The notes under the pieces were generated by a model. That model was not told the DNA's origin, did no database searches, and was given only the letters and a program-made list of their open reading frames with translations. The translations under genes were made by a program, and so were the position numbers. 44,647 nt of DNA from Chloroflexota bacterium. Its GTDB lineage: Bacteria > Chloroflexota > Anaerolineae > Anaerolineales > Anaerolineaceae. Numbering within the stretch: the first letter of the stretch is position 1; each line of letters opens with the position of its first letter. This document shows positions 16,809 through 25,251 of this stretch, one piece after another. Where the stretch lies: contig JAJUJY010000017.1 in the NCBI GenBank assembly GCA_029265085.1, positions 1 through 44,647 of the forward strand, written 5' to 3'.

Positions 16809-18000
16809 GCGCTACCTCCTGCTCCAGGTTAAGTTCTACTTGCAAACGGGTACCTTTTCCGGGCTGCGAGTCGATTGTTATCGTCCCGCCTAATGCTTCT
16901 ATCCGCTCTTGCATACTAGTCAACCCAAGATGTCCCGGAATTGCCCTGGCTAGGGCTGGGTCAAATCCTATACCATTGTCTTGAATTTTCATGGAAACTT
17001 GGGTAGGATGCTCAAGGTTGAGGGTCATCTCGACTTTCTCAGCCTTTGCATGTTTTAGAACATTATTCAATGCTTCCTGGGCGATGCGGAATAATTCACT
17101 TTCAATGTTGGTGGGCAAGCGGTTTTCACCATAAATTTGTAAATCAACCATAAGCCCATTATTTGATTCATGTTCAACGCTTAAACGTTGAAGCAAGGTT
17201 GAAAGACTGGCTTCGTTACCTGATTTTGGATGCAATTCCTGGATCAATGCACGCATTTCTGCTAACGCATTCTGCGCTAATGTCTGCAGATGGTCTAATT
17301 CTGCGGCTGCACGGGCAGGGTTTCGGTCAATTAGAATGCGAGCTGCTTGTGCTGATAAGGTAAGCCCAAAAATAATTTGTGTGACTGAATCATGCAGTTC
17401 ACGCGCAAGACGGTTGCGCTCGTTTGCAGTGGCAAGCTCTTTGACCTGGATAGCGTAATCCTGCAATTTCTTGTTTGCTAATTGAAGATCCGCCAATAAA
17501 GCTTCACTCCGATTTTGTTCTGCTTGTGCTTGTTTCGCCAGATAACTCAACGCTGTAAAGAGAAATATCGCAGTTGGATAGATGATCACATAGCCAATAC
17601 TTTCGTCAATTGGAAAGGTAATCAATTGTGCAGCGACCATGAGCGCACTTATGGTGATGATCCAAATCAGGGCTGTTTTTCGGGGAAAACTTAATATGCT
17701 TTGCGTACATGGTGGAATGAACAGGAGTGAGAAATAATCTGTATCACCAATAAATAACAGCAATATTAAGGCAATGGCAGTCTGTAATCCATTGATAATG
17801 TGTAGATAAGTGAGATTTTGAGCGATCAGAGGAAGTTCGGATAATAATAACAACAGGTAAAAAGCCAACAGCCCCAGCATGATTAAGAAACCAGAATCAT
17901 ATCGTAATTCAAAAATTGCCCGTGCTGTTGCTGCAGCAAATGCTAAATATAATGCCACATAGGCGAGGAACATTCGCCCTCGAGGAGGAAGAGTTGCCAA
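16801..18000 (-). CDS. NarL-type sensor histidine kinase (HisKA_3)
   Basis: This ~399-residue kinase has six hydrophobic segments in residues 10-160, then a coiled stretch. The H-box RLARELHDSVTQIIFGLTLS is of HisKA_3 type, followed by an N-box EALNNVLKHA and a DNGIGFD G-box. No periplasmic sensor loop of any size is visible, so the signal is probably sensed in the membrane. The start is uncertain. I prefer the TTG at 18000, 5 bases after GGAGG. An ATG at 17973 and a TTG at 18012 are alternatives. It overlaps the NarL regulator gene downstream, forming a standard pair. Confidence 0.92.
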   Translation of the reverse strand: MATLPPRGRMFLAYVALYLAFAAATARAIFELRYDSGFLIMLGLLAFYLLLLLSELPLIAQNLTYLHIINGLQTAIALILLLFIGDTDYFSLLFIPPCTQSILSFPRKTALIWIITISALMVAAQLITFPIDESIGYVIIYPTAIFLFTALSYLAKQAQAEQNRSEALLADLQLANKKLQDYAIQVKELATANERNRLARELHDSVTQIIFGLTLSAQAARILIDRNPARAAAELDHLQTLAQNALAEMRALIQELHPKSGNEASLSTLLQRLSVEHESNNGLMVDLQIYGENRLPTNIESELFRIAQEALNNVLKHAKAEKVEMTLNLEHPTQVSMKIQDNGIGFDPALARAIPGHLGLTSMQERIEALGGTITIDSQPGKGTRLQVELNLEQEVAHV

Positions 18001-18086
18001 GATTGCCTCCAATGATATTTTTTATCATAGCGCTTTTTTGGTGGCAATTCTAGAGGCAAGCTTATGAGTGGTTGGTTTTGATAAAA

Positions 18087-18128
18087 ATGCAGGATACATT
18101 CAGCAAACCTGCTCAATGTATCCTGCAT
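18087..18128 (-). terminator. Strong terminator after the CPBP operon
   Basis: A perfect 14-bp stem (ATGCAGGATACATT with AATGTATCCTGCAT) has a 14-base loop and a TTTTT tail on the minus strand. It lies about 20 bases past the CPBP stop at 18147 and closes the four-gene operon that begins at 21520. Confidence 0.85.
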
Positions 18129-18146
18129 AATTAATCTTGTAGGTAA

Positions 18147-19019
18147 TTATTCTTTGTTTAATGAATAACCGAGTTTCCCACGGGTGAAAATAACGATTAG
18201 CAGAGCTGCTGTACCTAAACCAATCAATGCTGCCAGATTTAAGATGGTTGTGTCTACCGCGGGGAAGAGCGGTACTAGAGCTACTTGAGGTGTATTCACA
18301 CTGGCGTGGGCTAACAGGGCAATGAAAACACTACCATTTGAACGGTTAAAAACCCAGGTCAGGATTATTGCCAGGGCAGTCACCAACACAAGAAAAAGCG
18401 GGAAGTTTTTCAGGAACGCTGTGATGCCGGTACCTGGCCCGCCGCCCTGTGCTGATGTAAGGAAGTCGGGTAAATGCCAGCAGGTCCATAGGAGACTGAG
18501 GATCAGTGTACCCCATAATGGACCAAAGCGCCGCTGCAGGCGAGGCAGCGCATATCCGCGCCAACCGGGTTCTTCACCCATTGGTCCGCCGCCAAACAAA
18601 ACGGCAATAAAGGTTAATGGATAGCTGATGAGGAGCGTGGGATTTAATCCCTTAAAGTTTTCTAATGTGCCTGGCTGGATGAGAATGCCCAGGATGATTA
18701 ATGTAGGAATGCCCAGAAAGGTGAATAGATATATCGGCAGGCTTGCTTTGGTTTGCAGGATGCTTTTATTTAAACGAAGAACGCCTTCTTTGCCTTCGGT
18801 AATTCGCAGCATAATATAAGCAGCCAAGAATGGCCCAAACGACTTGATCACAAAGACGATTCTGAAATCACCTTGCAGAACACCCCACTCGGAAAGAATA
18901 AACGGAATGGATAGAATCCATGAAACTGCATACGCTATGGCAAAAAAGGAAATTAATGGATGTTGCCGCATCCATGCCTGTACTTTGCCTTGTGAGTTTG
19001 AATTTTTTGATGAATCCAT
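18147..19019 (-). CDS. CPBP-family intramembrane metalloprotease
   Basis: I start at the ATG at 19019 (AAAGGG about 9 bases upstream), which avoids overlap with the preceding gene. The 290-residue product has about eight membrane segments. Its CPBP/CAAX-protease motif 1 is MGEEPGWRGYALPRL (E-E-x3-R), motif 2 is LLWTCWHLPDF (F/W-x3-H), and a later HASVNT motif completes the site. Family members cleave prenylated or other membrane proteins and can give bacteriocin self-immunity. It is the last gene of an operon with a glycosyltransferase, an E2-like acyltransferase and an NTF2-like protein, 32 bases after the last of these. Confidence 0.9.
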   Translation of the reverse strand: MDSSKNSNSQGKVQAWMRQHPLISFFAIAYAVSWILSIPFILSEWGVLQGDFRIVFVIKSFGPFLAAYIMLRITEGKEGVLRLNKSILQTKASLPIYLFTFLGIPTLIILGILIQPGTLENFKGLNPTLLISYPLTFIAVLFGGGPMGEEPGWRGYALPRLQRRFGPLWGTLILSLLWTCWHLPDFLTSAQGGGPGTGITAFLKNFPLFLVLVTALAIILTWVFNRSNGSVFIALLAHASVNTPQVALVPLFPAVDTTILNLAALIGLGTAALLIVIFTRGKLGYSLNKE

Positions 19020-19051
19020 GATGAAATACCCTTTCAAACCATCAGAATTTT

Positions 19052-19432
19052 TCATTCCATCCCGGTTGTCTGCCCGGCGGAATATTGCCACTTGCCAGAA
19101 ATCAGCACAAAGACCTGGGTTGAGCGAAAATAACTTTCAAAAGGCTCGCCTTGATAGGTAGCTTGATCGAAAATTTGACAGGTAACTACAGCAACATCGT
19201 TATACCATTGGATTGTGATCTCATCCAGGATTTGCGATTTCCATTGGATTTGTTTTGATTTGATGTAGAAATCGATATACCCGTTTTTATCATAAACGTT
19301 GCCGCTGGCGTTGGTATAAATAAAATGATCTGCCAAAGTTTCCTCAAAGAAGGATAAGTCCCCGCAAACCAGTGCTTCTGACCGGCGGTGGAGTAGTTGC
19401 CTCAATTCTTCTTTAGCCTTTTGGTTGACCAT
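19052..19432 (-). CDS. NTF2-like / DUF4440-type protein
   Basis: This 126-residue single-domain protein has the SnoaL/NTF2-like cone pattern. An N-terminal helix pair contains RRSEALVCGDLSFFEETLADHFIYTNASG, then come long antiparallel strands YNDVAVVTCQIFDQATY and FRSTQVFVLISGKWQYSAGQ. Such proteins are small-molecule binding or isomerase-like scaffolds, and function varies widely. The gene starts 5 bases after the E2-like gene stops, so it is cotranscribed and possibly translationally coupled. It may act on the same substrate as its operon partners. Confidence 0.8.
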   Translation of the reverse strand: MVNQKAKEELRQLLHRRSEALVCGDLSFFEETLADHFIYTNASGNVYDKNGYIDFYIKSKQIQWKSQILDEITIQWYNDVAVVTCQIFDQATYQGEPFESYFRSTQVFVLISGKWQYSAGQTTGME

Positions 19433-19437
19433 ATTTC

Positions 19438-20244
19438 TTATTGTTCCTGGCCGATATCCAACCCAACGCCGCTTTCAACTAGTTTTTTTAACCGTTGGAT
19501 GAAACGCGCCGCGGGCGCACCATCGATTACGTCGTGGTCGAGACTGATTGTAATCGATAAGTATTCACGCACTTCAACGCGGTGATTAACCACGCCCGGT
19601 TTTTCGCTGATCCCGCCCAAGGTCAGTTGGAGGGTATGATTGGGCACGGGGATGCCCCAGCCAGTCCCTGCGCCAAACATACCGATGGAAGATACCAATA
19701 CCGTGCCGTAATAGTCCTTAACCATTTGTGGATTTTTCAAAAGGATCCATAAAAACATGCGCCGGATGAATCCTGGCAGCCGCACAAACCAGTCGATGAA
19801 TTTCGATTCCTTGCTGGTTTGGTGCCCTGTCTGAAAAGCTTGCACTTCCTCATTGAGTTCGCGAAGGCTTTTGTGGTTCACCGCGCGGAGGATATGGGGC
19901 CGGATTATTTTTTTGCCGTCCACTTCCACTTCAAACAGCATGTTCACATCCACATCGTCAAAGATGACCAGTTGGTTGCGCAAATTGCGATAGGCATGCA
20001 TCTGCTTGTCCAGGTCGATGGCTTTTCCCAGGCAAGCCAGAAAAAACACAGAGAACGAGAGTGACTGCCCGGTTTGTGCCCGGTACTGGCGAATTTTTTC
20101 TCGGGTTCGGGTAATATCAAATTCGACCAGCCCGTGGATGGTATGTTTTTTTAACCCCATCTGACCTCCATCCACCATCAATAACCGGCTTCTGGGATAA
20201 GGAATCACAGTTTGATTTTCGTTTTTGGATTTCATAAGAACCAT
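19438..20244 (-). CDS. Lipoyl-less E2-type (dihydrolipoamide) acyltransferase catalytic domain protein
   Basis: This 268-residue protein matches only the C-terminal catalytic domain of 2-oxo acid dehydrogenase E2 enzymes. It has an N-terminal HGLVEFDITRTREKI strand (canonical V-x-x-E-x-D-x-T). Near the C-terminus the SIGMFGAGTGWGIPVPNH strand and LDHDVIDGAPAARF contain the active His and the conserved D-G. It has no lipoyl domain and no subunit-binding domain, and there are no E1 or E3 genes nearby, so it is unlikely to be part of a dehydrogenase. An acyl-CoA-dependent O-acyltransferase role, related to chloramphenicol acetyltransferase, is plausible. It lies 4 bases after the glycosyltransferase gene. 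A second ATG at 20235 is a possible start. Confidence 0.87.
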   Translation of the reverse strand: MVLMKSKNENQTVIPYPRSRLLMVDGGQMGLKKHTIHGLVEFDITRTREKIRQYRAQTGQSLSFSVFFLACLGKAIDLDKQMHAYRNLRNQLVIFDDVDVNMLFEVEVDGKKIIRPHILRAVNHKSLRELNEEVQAFQTGHQTSKESKFIDWFVRLPGFIRRMFLWILLKNPQMVKDYYGTVLVSSIGMFGAGTGWGIPVPNHTLQLTLGGISEKPGVVNHRVEVREYLSITISLDHDVIDGAPAARFIQRLKKLVESGVGLDIGQEQ

Positions 20245-20248
20245 CCCA

Positions 20249-21520
20249 TTAATTTGCGCTGGCTTTTCCGAAGATTTGCTCTACGATTTTCACGGCATTC
20301 TCTACGCCGTTTTCGGAGCGGATAATTGCTCCGATCTGTTTGGCGTGATTCTTCATGTCTGAATTTGTTACCGCAGTCTGTATGGCTTGCGATAGACGGT
20401 CAATGGATAAATTCTTTTGCGGGATGGGAGAAGGCCCTAACCCCATCGCTTTAATCCGGGCTCCCCAAAAAGATTGGTCGAGAATGAACGGGACTATTAC
20501 CGATGGTACCCCCGCGCGTAATCCCTCAGCGGTTGTTCCTGCCCCGCCGTGATGGACTACGGCAGCCATACGCGGAAATAGCCAGTCATGGGGGGCTGAA
20601 TCAAGCACAAATACATTTTCCGGGAAAAATTCAGGCCGCAGCGCACCCCATCCTGTGAGCAGCACACCGCGCTGCTGGCTTTTTTCCAGTGCGCCTAAGG
20701 CAATATTTGCGAGTTTCTCTGGGTTGCGCCCTGACATGCTGCCGAAACCGATATAAACGGGCGGATCGCCGGCATCCAAAAATGCCAACAGGTCAGCAGG
20801 CGGCTGCCAATTGGATAATGACTCAAGGAAGAAATACCCTGTGATATGAATATTCTCCGGCCAATCAACCGGGTGGGGGATAATACTTTGGCTGTATGCT
20901 GAAAGCATCGGCATTGACTTTAAGGCACGGTAAAACTGCTCACCGCTGTAGGCGGGCAAGCGCAGCCGCTTTCGGAATTCATTGACAAAGGGGAGATACC
21001 AGAACCAAACAACTTGCAGCATTAATCTGCCTGAGAGGTAGTTATGCAGACCTCCTAGATCCTTCTGGATGGGCCATGAGGGGGCCGGAAACGCATGGGA
21101 GGCAAGCAGCGGGGTTGGCTCAACGTGGATGAGAGGAAGTTTTAAAGCTTCTGCGATCGATTGCCCAAATGCACCAAAGACACCTAGAAAAATTAATCCA
21201 TCCGCCCCGCGGCATGCTTCGAAAGCATCTTCTGCCATTTCCAGGATAACCGGCGCAATTAGCTTGCGGATGGTCATGATGGATTTGATCGGGTTGCTGC
21301 CTCCGTCTTCCATAAACTTCTGCCCCGTGTCGCTGGCCATGAGCTTTTGAACATCTCCGCGCAAGGGATAAAAGTTTATCTTGTGCTTTTGGGCAAAGTC
21401 TGTAAAATCGGCGGGTGCAGCCAGGGTCACATAGTATCCAGCTTGTTGCAGCCCTTTTGCCAATGCGATACACGGCTGGATATCACCTTGGGAGCCGGCA
21501 GCAAAAATCGTAATCTTCAT
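20249..21520 (-). CDS. GT1-family glycosyltransferase (macrolide/sterol glucosyltransferase type)
   Basis: This 423-residue GT-B enzyme has the N-terminal acceptor motif MKITIFAAGSQGDIQPCIALA with the catalytic-type region, and an LRGDVQKLM segment. Its donor-site signature is VVHHGGAGTTAEGLRAGVPSVIVPF, followed by DQSFWG. This is the UGT/MGT type that glycosylates sterols, hopanoids, carotenoids, macrolides or other lipids. The preceding ribosome binding site is AAGGA. It heads a minus-strand operon with an acyltransferase, an NTF2-like protein and a membrane protease. The set suggests synthesis of an acylated glycolipid, but no product can be named. Confidence 0.92.
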   Translation of the reverse strand: MKITIFAAGSQGDIQPCIALAKGLQQAGYYVTLAAPADFTDFAQKHKINFYPLRGDVQKLMASDTGQKFMEDGGSNPIKSIMTIRKLIAPVILEMAEDAFEACRGADGLIFLGVFGAFGQSIAEALKLPLIHVEPTPLLASHAFPAPSWPIQKDLGGLHNYLSGRLMLQVVWFWYLPFVNEFRKRLRLPAYSGEQFYRALKSMPMLSAYSQSIIPHPVDWPENIHITGYFFLESLSNWQPPADLLAFLDAGDPPVYIGFGSMSGRNPEKLANIALGALEKSQQRGVLLTGWGALRPEFFPENVFVLDSAPHDWLFPRMAAVVHHGGAGTTAEGLRAGVPSVIVPFILDQSFWGARIKAMGLGPSPIPQKNLSIDRLSQAIQTAVTNSDMKNHAKQIGAIIRSENGVENAVKIVEQIFGKASAN

Positions 21521-21658
21521 GATGATTCCTTGACTTTAATGAATGAATAGAAATTGCTATTCTGGCAGAATGGGTCTTTAGGAATAGCAAATTGTGAGTC
21601 TGTTTTCTGTCGGATGAGGAATAATAATTATTATATTGCCCTTTTGCAAAAAAACAAA

Positions 21659-21684
21659 AAATCCTTTCGTGGATGAAAGGATTT
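21659..21684 (-). terminator. Terminator after the GNAT gene
   Basis: A 10-bp perfect stem (AAATCCTTTC with GAAAGGATTT) has a 6-base loop and a minus-strand tail of TTTTTG then T7. It lies about 50 bases past the GNAT stop at 21735. Confidence 0.85.
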
Positions 21685-21734
21685 AGTTCGATCATTTGCG
21701 GATCATTCAGCGCAATTTATGAACTACTTGTGAT

Positions 21735-22202
21735 TTATGTTAATTCTTTGACTAATTGAATTGCGCCTGATTCCCATAATTCTTCAAACCTGCGCATGAT
21801 ATGAAATCCATGCTTTTGGTAGAAGCTCACAGTTGTAGTGTAGGCTGGCTTTTTATCGGGTGGGACCGTGTAAACCATGATTTGGCTAAACCCCAAAGCC
21901 TTGATATGCCTGCAAAATTCATCCATCAAAATTGAGCCATAGCCCTGTCCGATTGAATCGAGGCGCGTACCCATTAAAGAGATATTAATTGTGCCGTCGA
22001 GACAGGTATACATAATAAAAGAGATGATTCTTTTGCCGTTTCTGAGGATGAGAACATCCTGAAACCCCAGGTCATAATAGGTGTCGTTGGGAACATTGCT
22101 GGTAAACCATTTTGAGGTGAGCTCCTTCGCGATGTCAACAATTTCTGAGCGGATTGTCCCAGATGGTCTGCGGTGAACTTCGATCTTATATTCTGAACTC
22201 AT
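21735..22202 (-). CDS. GNAT-family N-acetyltransferase
   Basis: I start at the ATG at 22202, with AAAGGA 6 bases upstream; the longer frame adds 12 unlikely residues. The 155-residue product has the GNAT core. IISFIMYTCLDGTINISLMGTR provides strands 3-4. DSIGQGYGSILMDEF is the acetyl-CoA loop (Q/R-x-x-G-x-G/A), and VSFYQKHGFHIMRR is the final strand-helix. The substrate is unknown. It stands alone, with its own terminator. Confidence 0.85.
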   Translation of the reverse strand: MSSEYKIEVHRRPSGTIRSEIVDIAKELTSKWFTSNVPNDTYYDLGFQDVLILRNGKRIISFIMYTCLDGTINISLMGTRLDSIGQGYGSILMDEFCRHIKALGFSQIMVYTVPPDKKPAYTTTVSFYQKHGFHIMRRFEELWESGAIQLVKELT

Positions 22203-22476
22203 AGGAAATCCTTTGGATACATTAATCGGGGCTAGCAACGTTGGCTTGATATATTGTTTTACAGTTTGCTGATATTGGATTCAGCATGACAGGTAAATTA
22301 TGCAATGAGCTTATTGATTAATAATGAGCATGAGCAAAAAATCATGAACTTTGCTGATCAGTAACCAGATTTTCAGCAGGGTATTTCATCCATATTTATC
22401 AAGTATGACAATGAATACCATGAAATCAAAAGGATTACAGGTATGCTCTTAAAACCGGCTGACCATGTGGAACTGC

Positions 22477-23154
22477 TTACCCCAAAAGCCGTTGGCGGAC
22501 GGCAGCAAAATCAGCCTGGCTTGCGCCGCCTGCACGGAGGTAGCTCTCAATCTCCAGTCCCGCAAGCGCGCTGCGTATAGCCGCGCTTGCTGAGGTTTGC
22601 TCACGCTCAAGCACCTTTGTGCGCTCAGGGTCGAGGTTAAGCTCATAATCTGCGATGATCTCATCCATTGGTACCCCAACCAATGTCAGCAATAAGAGGG
22701 TAATGATTCCTGTCCGGTCATACCCGCCAACACAATGGTAAAGAACTCCGCCTGGACCAGCCTGTGCAATGGCCGAAATTGCCGCCGCGTGCCGTTCTGG
22801 CCAGCGTTGAAGTGCATCGGGATAATAGAGCGGGGTACACCAAAGGTCAGTACTTGCCCATTTTTGTGCGAATTCCTGGTCTGTAACATCTTCAATGGCG
22901 ACCCGCATGGTGGTGAGATCAGCATAGGGCGGCGTAAAGTTGAGTTCATCTTCTTTCATGCCGTGCGTGAATAGGGTAATGATTGTTCGAATACCGTAGT
23001 CATATAGAGCTGACCAACCTGCTGTGCTAAGCCTGGAGGGTGTGTCTGAACGGACAATGCTTCTCCAGCGTGTTGAATGGCCGTTGTTGGTCATCATCCC
23101 GCCAAGATCACGGACATTCTGGCAGCCATCCCAGGCAAGGATTCGGTTGTTCAT
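22477..23154 (-). CDS. Tyrosine/lipid-phosphatase-like protein
   Basis: This 225-residue protein contains the cysteine phosphatase loop HCVGGYDRTGI (C-x5-R) at about 139-149. Its N-terminal NVRDLGG motif is typical of bacterial LipA-like tyrosine and phosphoinositide phosphatases. Those usually have Lys in the loop (HCxxGKDRTG); here Tyr replaces it, which may shift substrate preference from lipid phosphates. The helical C-terminal half (MDEIIADYELNLDPERTKVLE) is the family's usual lid. AAAGGAG lies 11 bases before the ATG. No signal peptide is visible, so it acts in the cytoplasm. Confidence 0.87.
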   Translation of the reverse strand: MNNRILAWDGCQNVRDLGGMMTNNGHSTRWRSIVRSDTPSRLSTAGWSALYDYGIRTIITLFTHGMKEDELNFTPPYADLTTMRVAIEDVTDQEFAQKWASTDLWCTPLYYPDALQRWPERHAAAISAIAQAGPGGVLYHCVGGYDRTGIITLLLLTLVGVPMDEIIADYELNLDPERTKVLEREQTSASAAIRSALAGLEIESYLRAGGASQADFAAVRQRLLG

Positions 23155-23184
23155 TGGTCAACTGCTCCTTTGTAAATGGGATGA

Positions 23185-23568
23185 TTAAATTGTCGGTTGC
23201 CAGATCCCCTGGATATAGGCAGCCTCTGAATCTCCCGGCCAGGGGGGCATGGTGATACAAATGAATTTTAAATTCTTGTCTGACACGTTGCGGTACTGAA
23301 ACGATGTTCCTACCGGAATATCAATGGCAGTCCCCGGAACAAGCTGTGTGACATTGCTCTCCGTACCATTGTCTCTCCAAATTTCGCCATGCCCTTCCAA
23401 TATATACCAGAATTCGCTTACGGTTGCGTGTACGGTTGCTTTGTTGATTTGTTGCGGAGGAACCGTGCCGTGGATCATGTTGCCTGTTGTGCCATCCATC
23501 AAATAGCGAATATCTGCGCCTGCCGGTGATTTCGCATCAGGCTGTTCCGGAAGCAGGGTTGTTTTCAT
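23185..23568 (-). CDS. Small cupin-domain protein
   Basis: I start at the ATG at 23568, which has AGGAGA directly upstream. The frame runs further up to 23739, but those residues look unlike coding sequence. The 127-residue protein is a single cupin barrel. HATVSEFWYILEGHGEIW carries the first motif (His, Glu and Gly; canonical G-x5-H-x-H reduced). ILEGHGEIWRDNG and PGTAIDIPVGTSFQYRN complete the barrel. Its metal set may be incomplete, as only one His precedes the Glu. The function could be a sugar or small-molecule isomerase, or a binding protein. Confidence 0.8.
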   Translation of the reverse strand: MKTTLLPEQPDAKSPAGADIRYLMDGTTGNMIHGTVPPQQINKATVHATVSEFWYILEGHGEIWRDNGTESNVTQLVPGTAIDIPVGTSFQYRNVSDKNLKFICITMPPWPGDSEAAYIQGIWQPTI

Positions 23569-23630
23569 GCGCTCTCCTAATCTCTTACTACCCTTTGACA
23601 ATTTTGGTTTATGTGTATGCAAGAATTGAA

Positions 23631-24461
23631 TTATCTGATTTTTTTCTGTTTCCCTTGCATGTTGATATAAAACATAATAATCCCGGCTAACATAATCCCT
23701 AAACCACCTACAAACAGCCAGCTTGCTATTTGTGTCCAATCAAATTCATTCTGGGCTCGAATTGCAGCCAATAATATGAATAAAATTGAAAAGCTCTGTG
23801 ACTGCAAAATAATTTTAGCCGAGCTCCATCTTGCATCCAGGGCTATTCCTAATCCGACGAATCCAGGTAAGGCAAACATTGCTCCCATCACACGCGAAGT
23901 CAGTGGTGTTAATGCCCAAGGCCATTGTGCAATCATTATTGATGGCTCAATAAAAAGAAACAGGCTGATGATTAAAGTAACGCCGCCAATTGCTCCGATA
24001 ATCGATCGCACCAGAGACGGGATAAGGATTTCCTGGTTATCAACCAATCCTGAATCTTGTGTTTTATTACGCAGCCAGACGAAAAATAAAATAAATGGCG
24101 TTGTGAAGTACAGTCCTGCCCATGCAATAAATGAGATGTGATTGTGGTTAAAGCGGTCCCAATGCAAGATCGTCGCAATCCCTAGCATGGAGGCAAAAGA
24201 AATGACGGGTAAAAAGCCCACTTTAATCTTGTGCCAATACTTGCTGCGTACTACCCCAATAAAAAAATAGATTCCGCCTGCGTATGCAGCACCTAACATC
24301 ATGGCTGACATTGTTGGCTGAATTTTCCAGGCAAATAATTTTTCTGTTTCAAAAGGTAGGATGTACAAAATTCCAAATGCAACCACAAGAAAGGGGATCA
24401 CGAAAATGGCAACCAGCCTGGTTTCTGGCAATATTTGGTCACTGGTCTTTTTCTTTTCCAT
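23631..24461 (-). CDS. Multi-pass membrane protein of unknown function
   Basis: I start at the ATG at 24461, with AGAGGA about 4 bases upstream, giving 276 residues. About eight hydrophobic segments are visible, including LVAIFVIPFLVVAFGILYI, PFILFFVWL, and a last ILFILLAA. The C-terminus is short and basic (KQKKIR). I do not recognise a family motif. It is divergent from the regulator gene at 24734 and shares its 270-bp control region, so the regulator could also control it. Confidence 0.65.
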   Translation of the reverse strand: MEKKKTSDQILPETRLVAIFVIPFLVVAFGILYILPFETEKLFAWKIQPTMSAMMLGAAYAGGIYFFIGVVRSKYWHKIKVGFLPVISFASMLGIATILHWDRFNHNHISFIAWAGLYFTTPFILFFVWLRNKTQDSGLVDNQEILIPSLVRSIIGAIGGVTLIISLFLFIEPSIMIAQWPWALTPLTSRVMGAMFALPGFVGLGIALDARWSSAKIILQSQSFSILFILLAAIRAQNEFDWTQIASWLFVGGLGIMLAGIIMFYINMQGKQKKIR

Positions 24462-24637
24462 CTTGTCCTCTTTGAGTAAATTCCGATTTATACGGGTTGT
24501 AGGAATTTGAAAAGTAACAATGTGTAAATTAACAAATGATTTTATTGCCCGCAAAGATTGATTTAACTCAATGCTGCTTTCCATTATACATATCCACAGT
24601 TCAGCTGCTACACCTTCCTGGCGGTTGTAGAAAGATA

Positions 24638-24656
24638 TTTGGTCATTTTGACCAAA
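24638..24656. promoter_or_regulatory. Operator-like palindrome in the divergent control region
   Basis: TTTGGTCA and TGACCAAA are perfect 8-bp inverted arms around TTT. The pairing extends to GATAT...ATATC with one bulged base. It lies just upstream of the -35 element of the regulator promoter, at about -70 to -50 relative to the expected start of transcription. It could be an activator or autoregulation site for the regulator encoded next to it. Confidence 0.5.
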
Positions 24657-24673
24657 ATATCGAAAATTGCCTC

Positions 24674-24702
24674 TTGACTTTTTCCAAAAATGGTATTATT
24701 AT
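24674..24702 (+). promoter_or_regulatory. Sigma70-type promoter of the regulator/hydrolase operon
   Basis: TTGACT (24674-24679) and TATTAT (24697-24702) are separated by 17 bases. Transcription would begin near 24709, 25 bases before the ATG at 24734. Confidence 0.65.
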
Positions 24703-24733
24703 CATTTATGGAATTATTAAAGGAGCGGTAGTT

Positions 24734-25246
24734 ATGACGGATATTAATGAAATCATGTTAAATCCTGTCCGATTGCGGATTATCCAGCAGCTCGCTGTAA
24801 ATGCAAATATGACCGCTGCAGTGTTGTGTGAAAAGATCAACGATGTCCCGCGGACCACCCTGTACCGTCATATCAATGTCCTATTGGAAAATGATATTCT
24901 ATTGGTGGTGTCGGAGAAAAAGGTTCGCGGAAGCCTGGAAAGAACGCTGGCCTTGAATGTCCCGGAAATCAGAAAGCATAACCGAGTTGAAAATGCCTCA
25001 CAGCAGATTTTTGGATTTTTGATCAACCGGTATGTGCGCTTTCATAAATATTTCAACGGGGATCATCCAGACCCGGCGAAAGATCGGATTTTTTGTAACG
25101 ATTTGATTATGATGATGGATGATCACGAGTTTGATCAATTTTTGGTGGAGCTGCGCGATTTACTTATTAAATACAGCTTTGAAGCTGCTAAAGAAAGAAA
25201 ACCCAGAGACATTTCTGTGTTATCTGTACCTGTAGAAAGAGAATAA
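24734..25246 (+). CDS. ArsR-type helix-turn-helix transcriptional regulator
   Basis: I start at the ATG at 24734, with AAAGGAG upstream, giving 170 residues. Residues 5-75 form a winged helix: MLNPVRLRIIQQLAVNANMTAAVLCEKI, the recognition helix PRTTLYRHINVLLENDIL, and a wing VVSEKKVRGS. The C-terminal helices probably bind a ligand or form the dimer. Such proteins repress or activate an adjacent gene in response to a small molecule. The hydrolase gene begins 5 bases after its stop, so the pair forms an operon. The palindrome at 24638 is a candidate target. Confidence 0.82.
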   Translation: MTDINEIMLNPVRLRIIQQLAVNANMTAAVLCEKINDVPRTTLYRHINVLLENDILLVVSEKKVRGSLERTLALNVPEIRKHNRVENASQQIFGFLINRYVRFHKYFNGDHPDPAKDRIFCNDLIMMMDDHEFDQFLVELRDLLIKYSFEAAKERKPRDISVLSVPVERE

Positions 25247-25251
25247 TTAAA

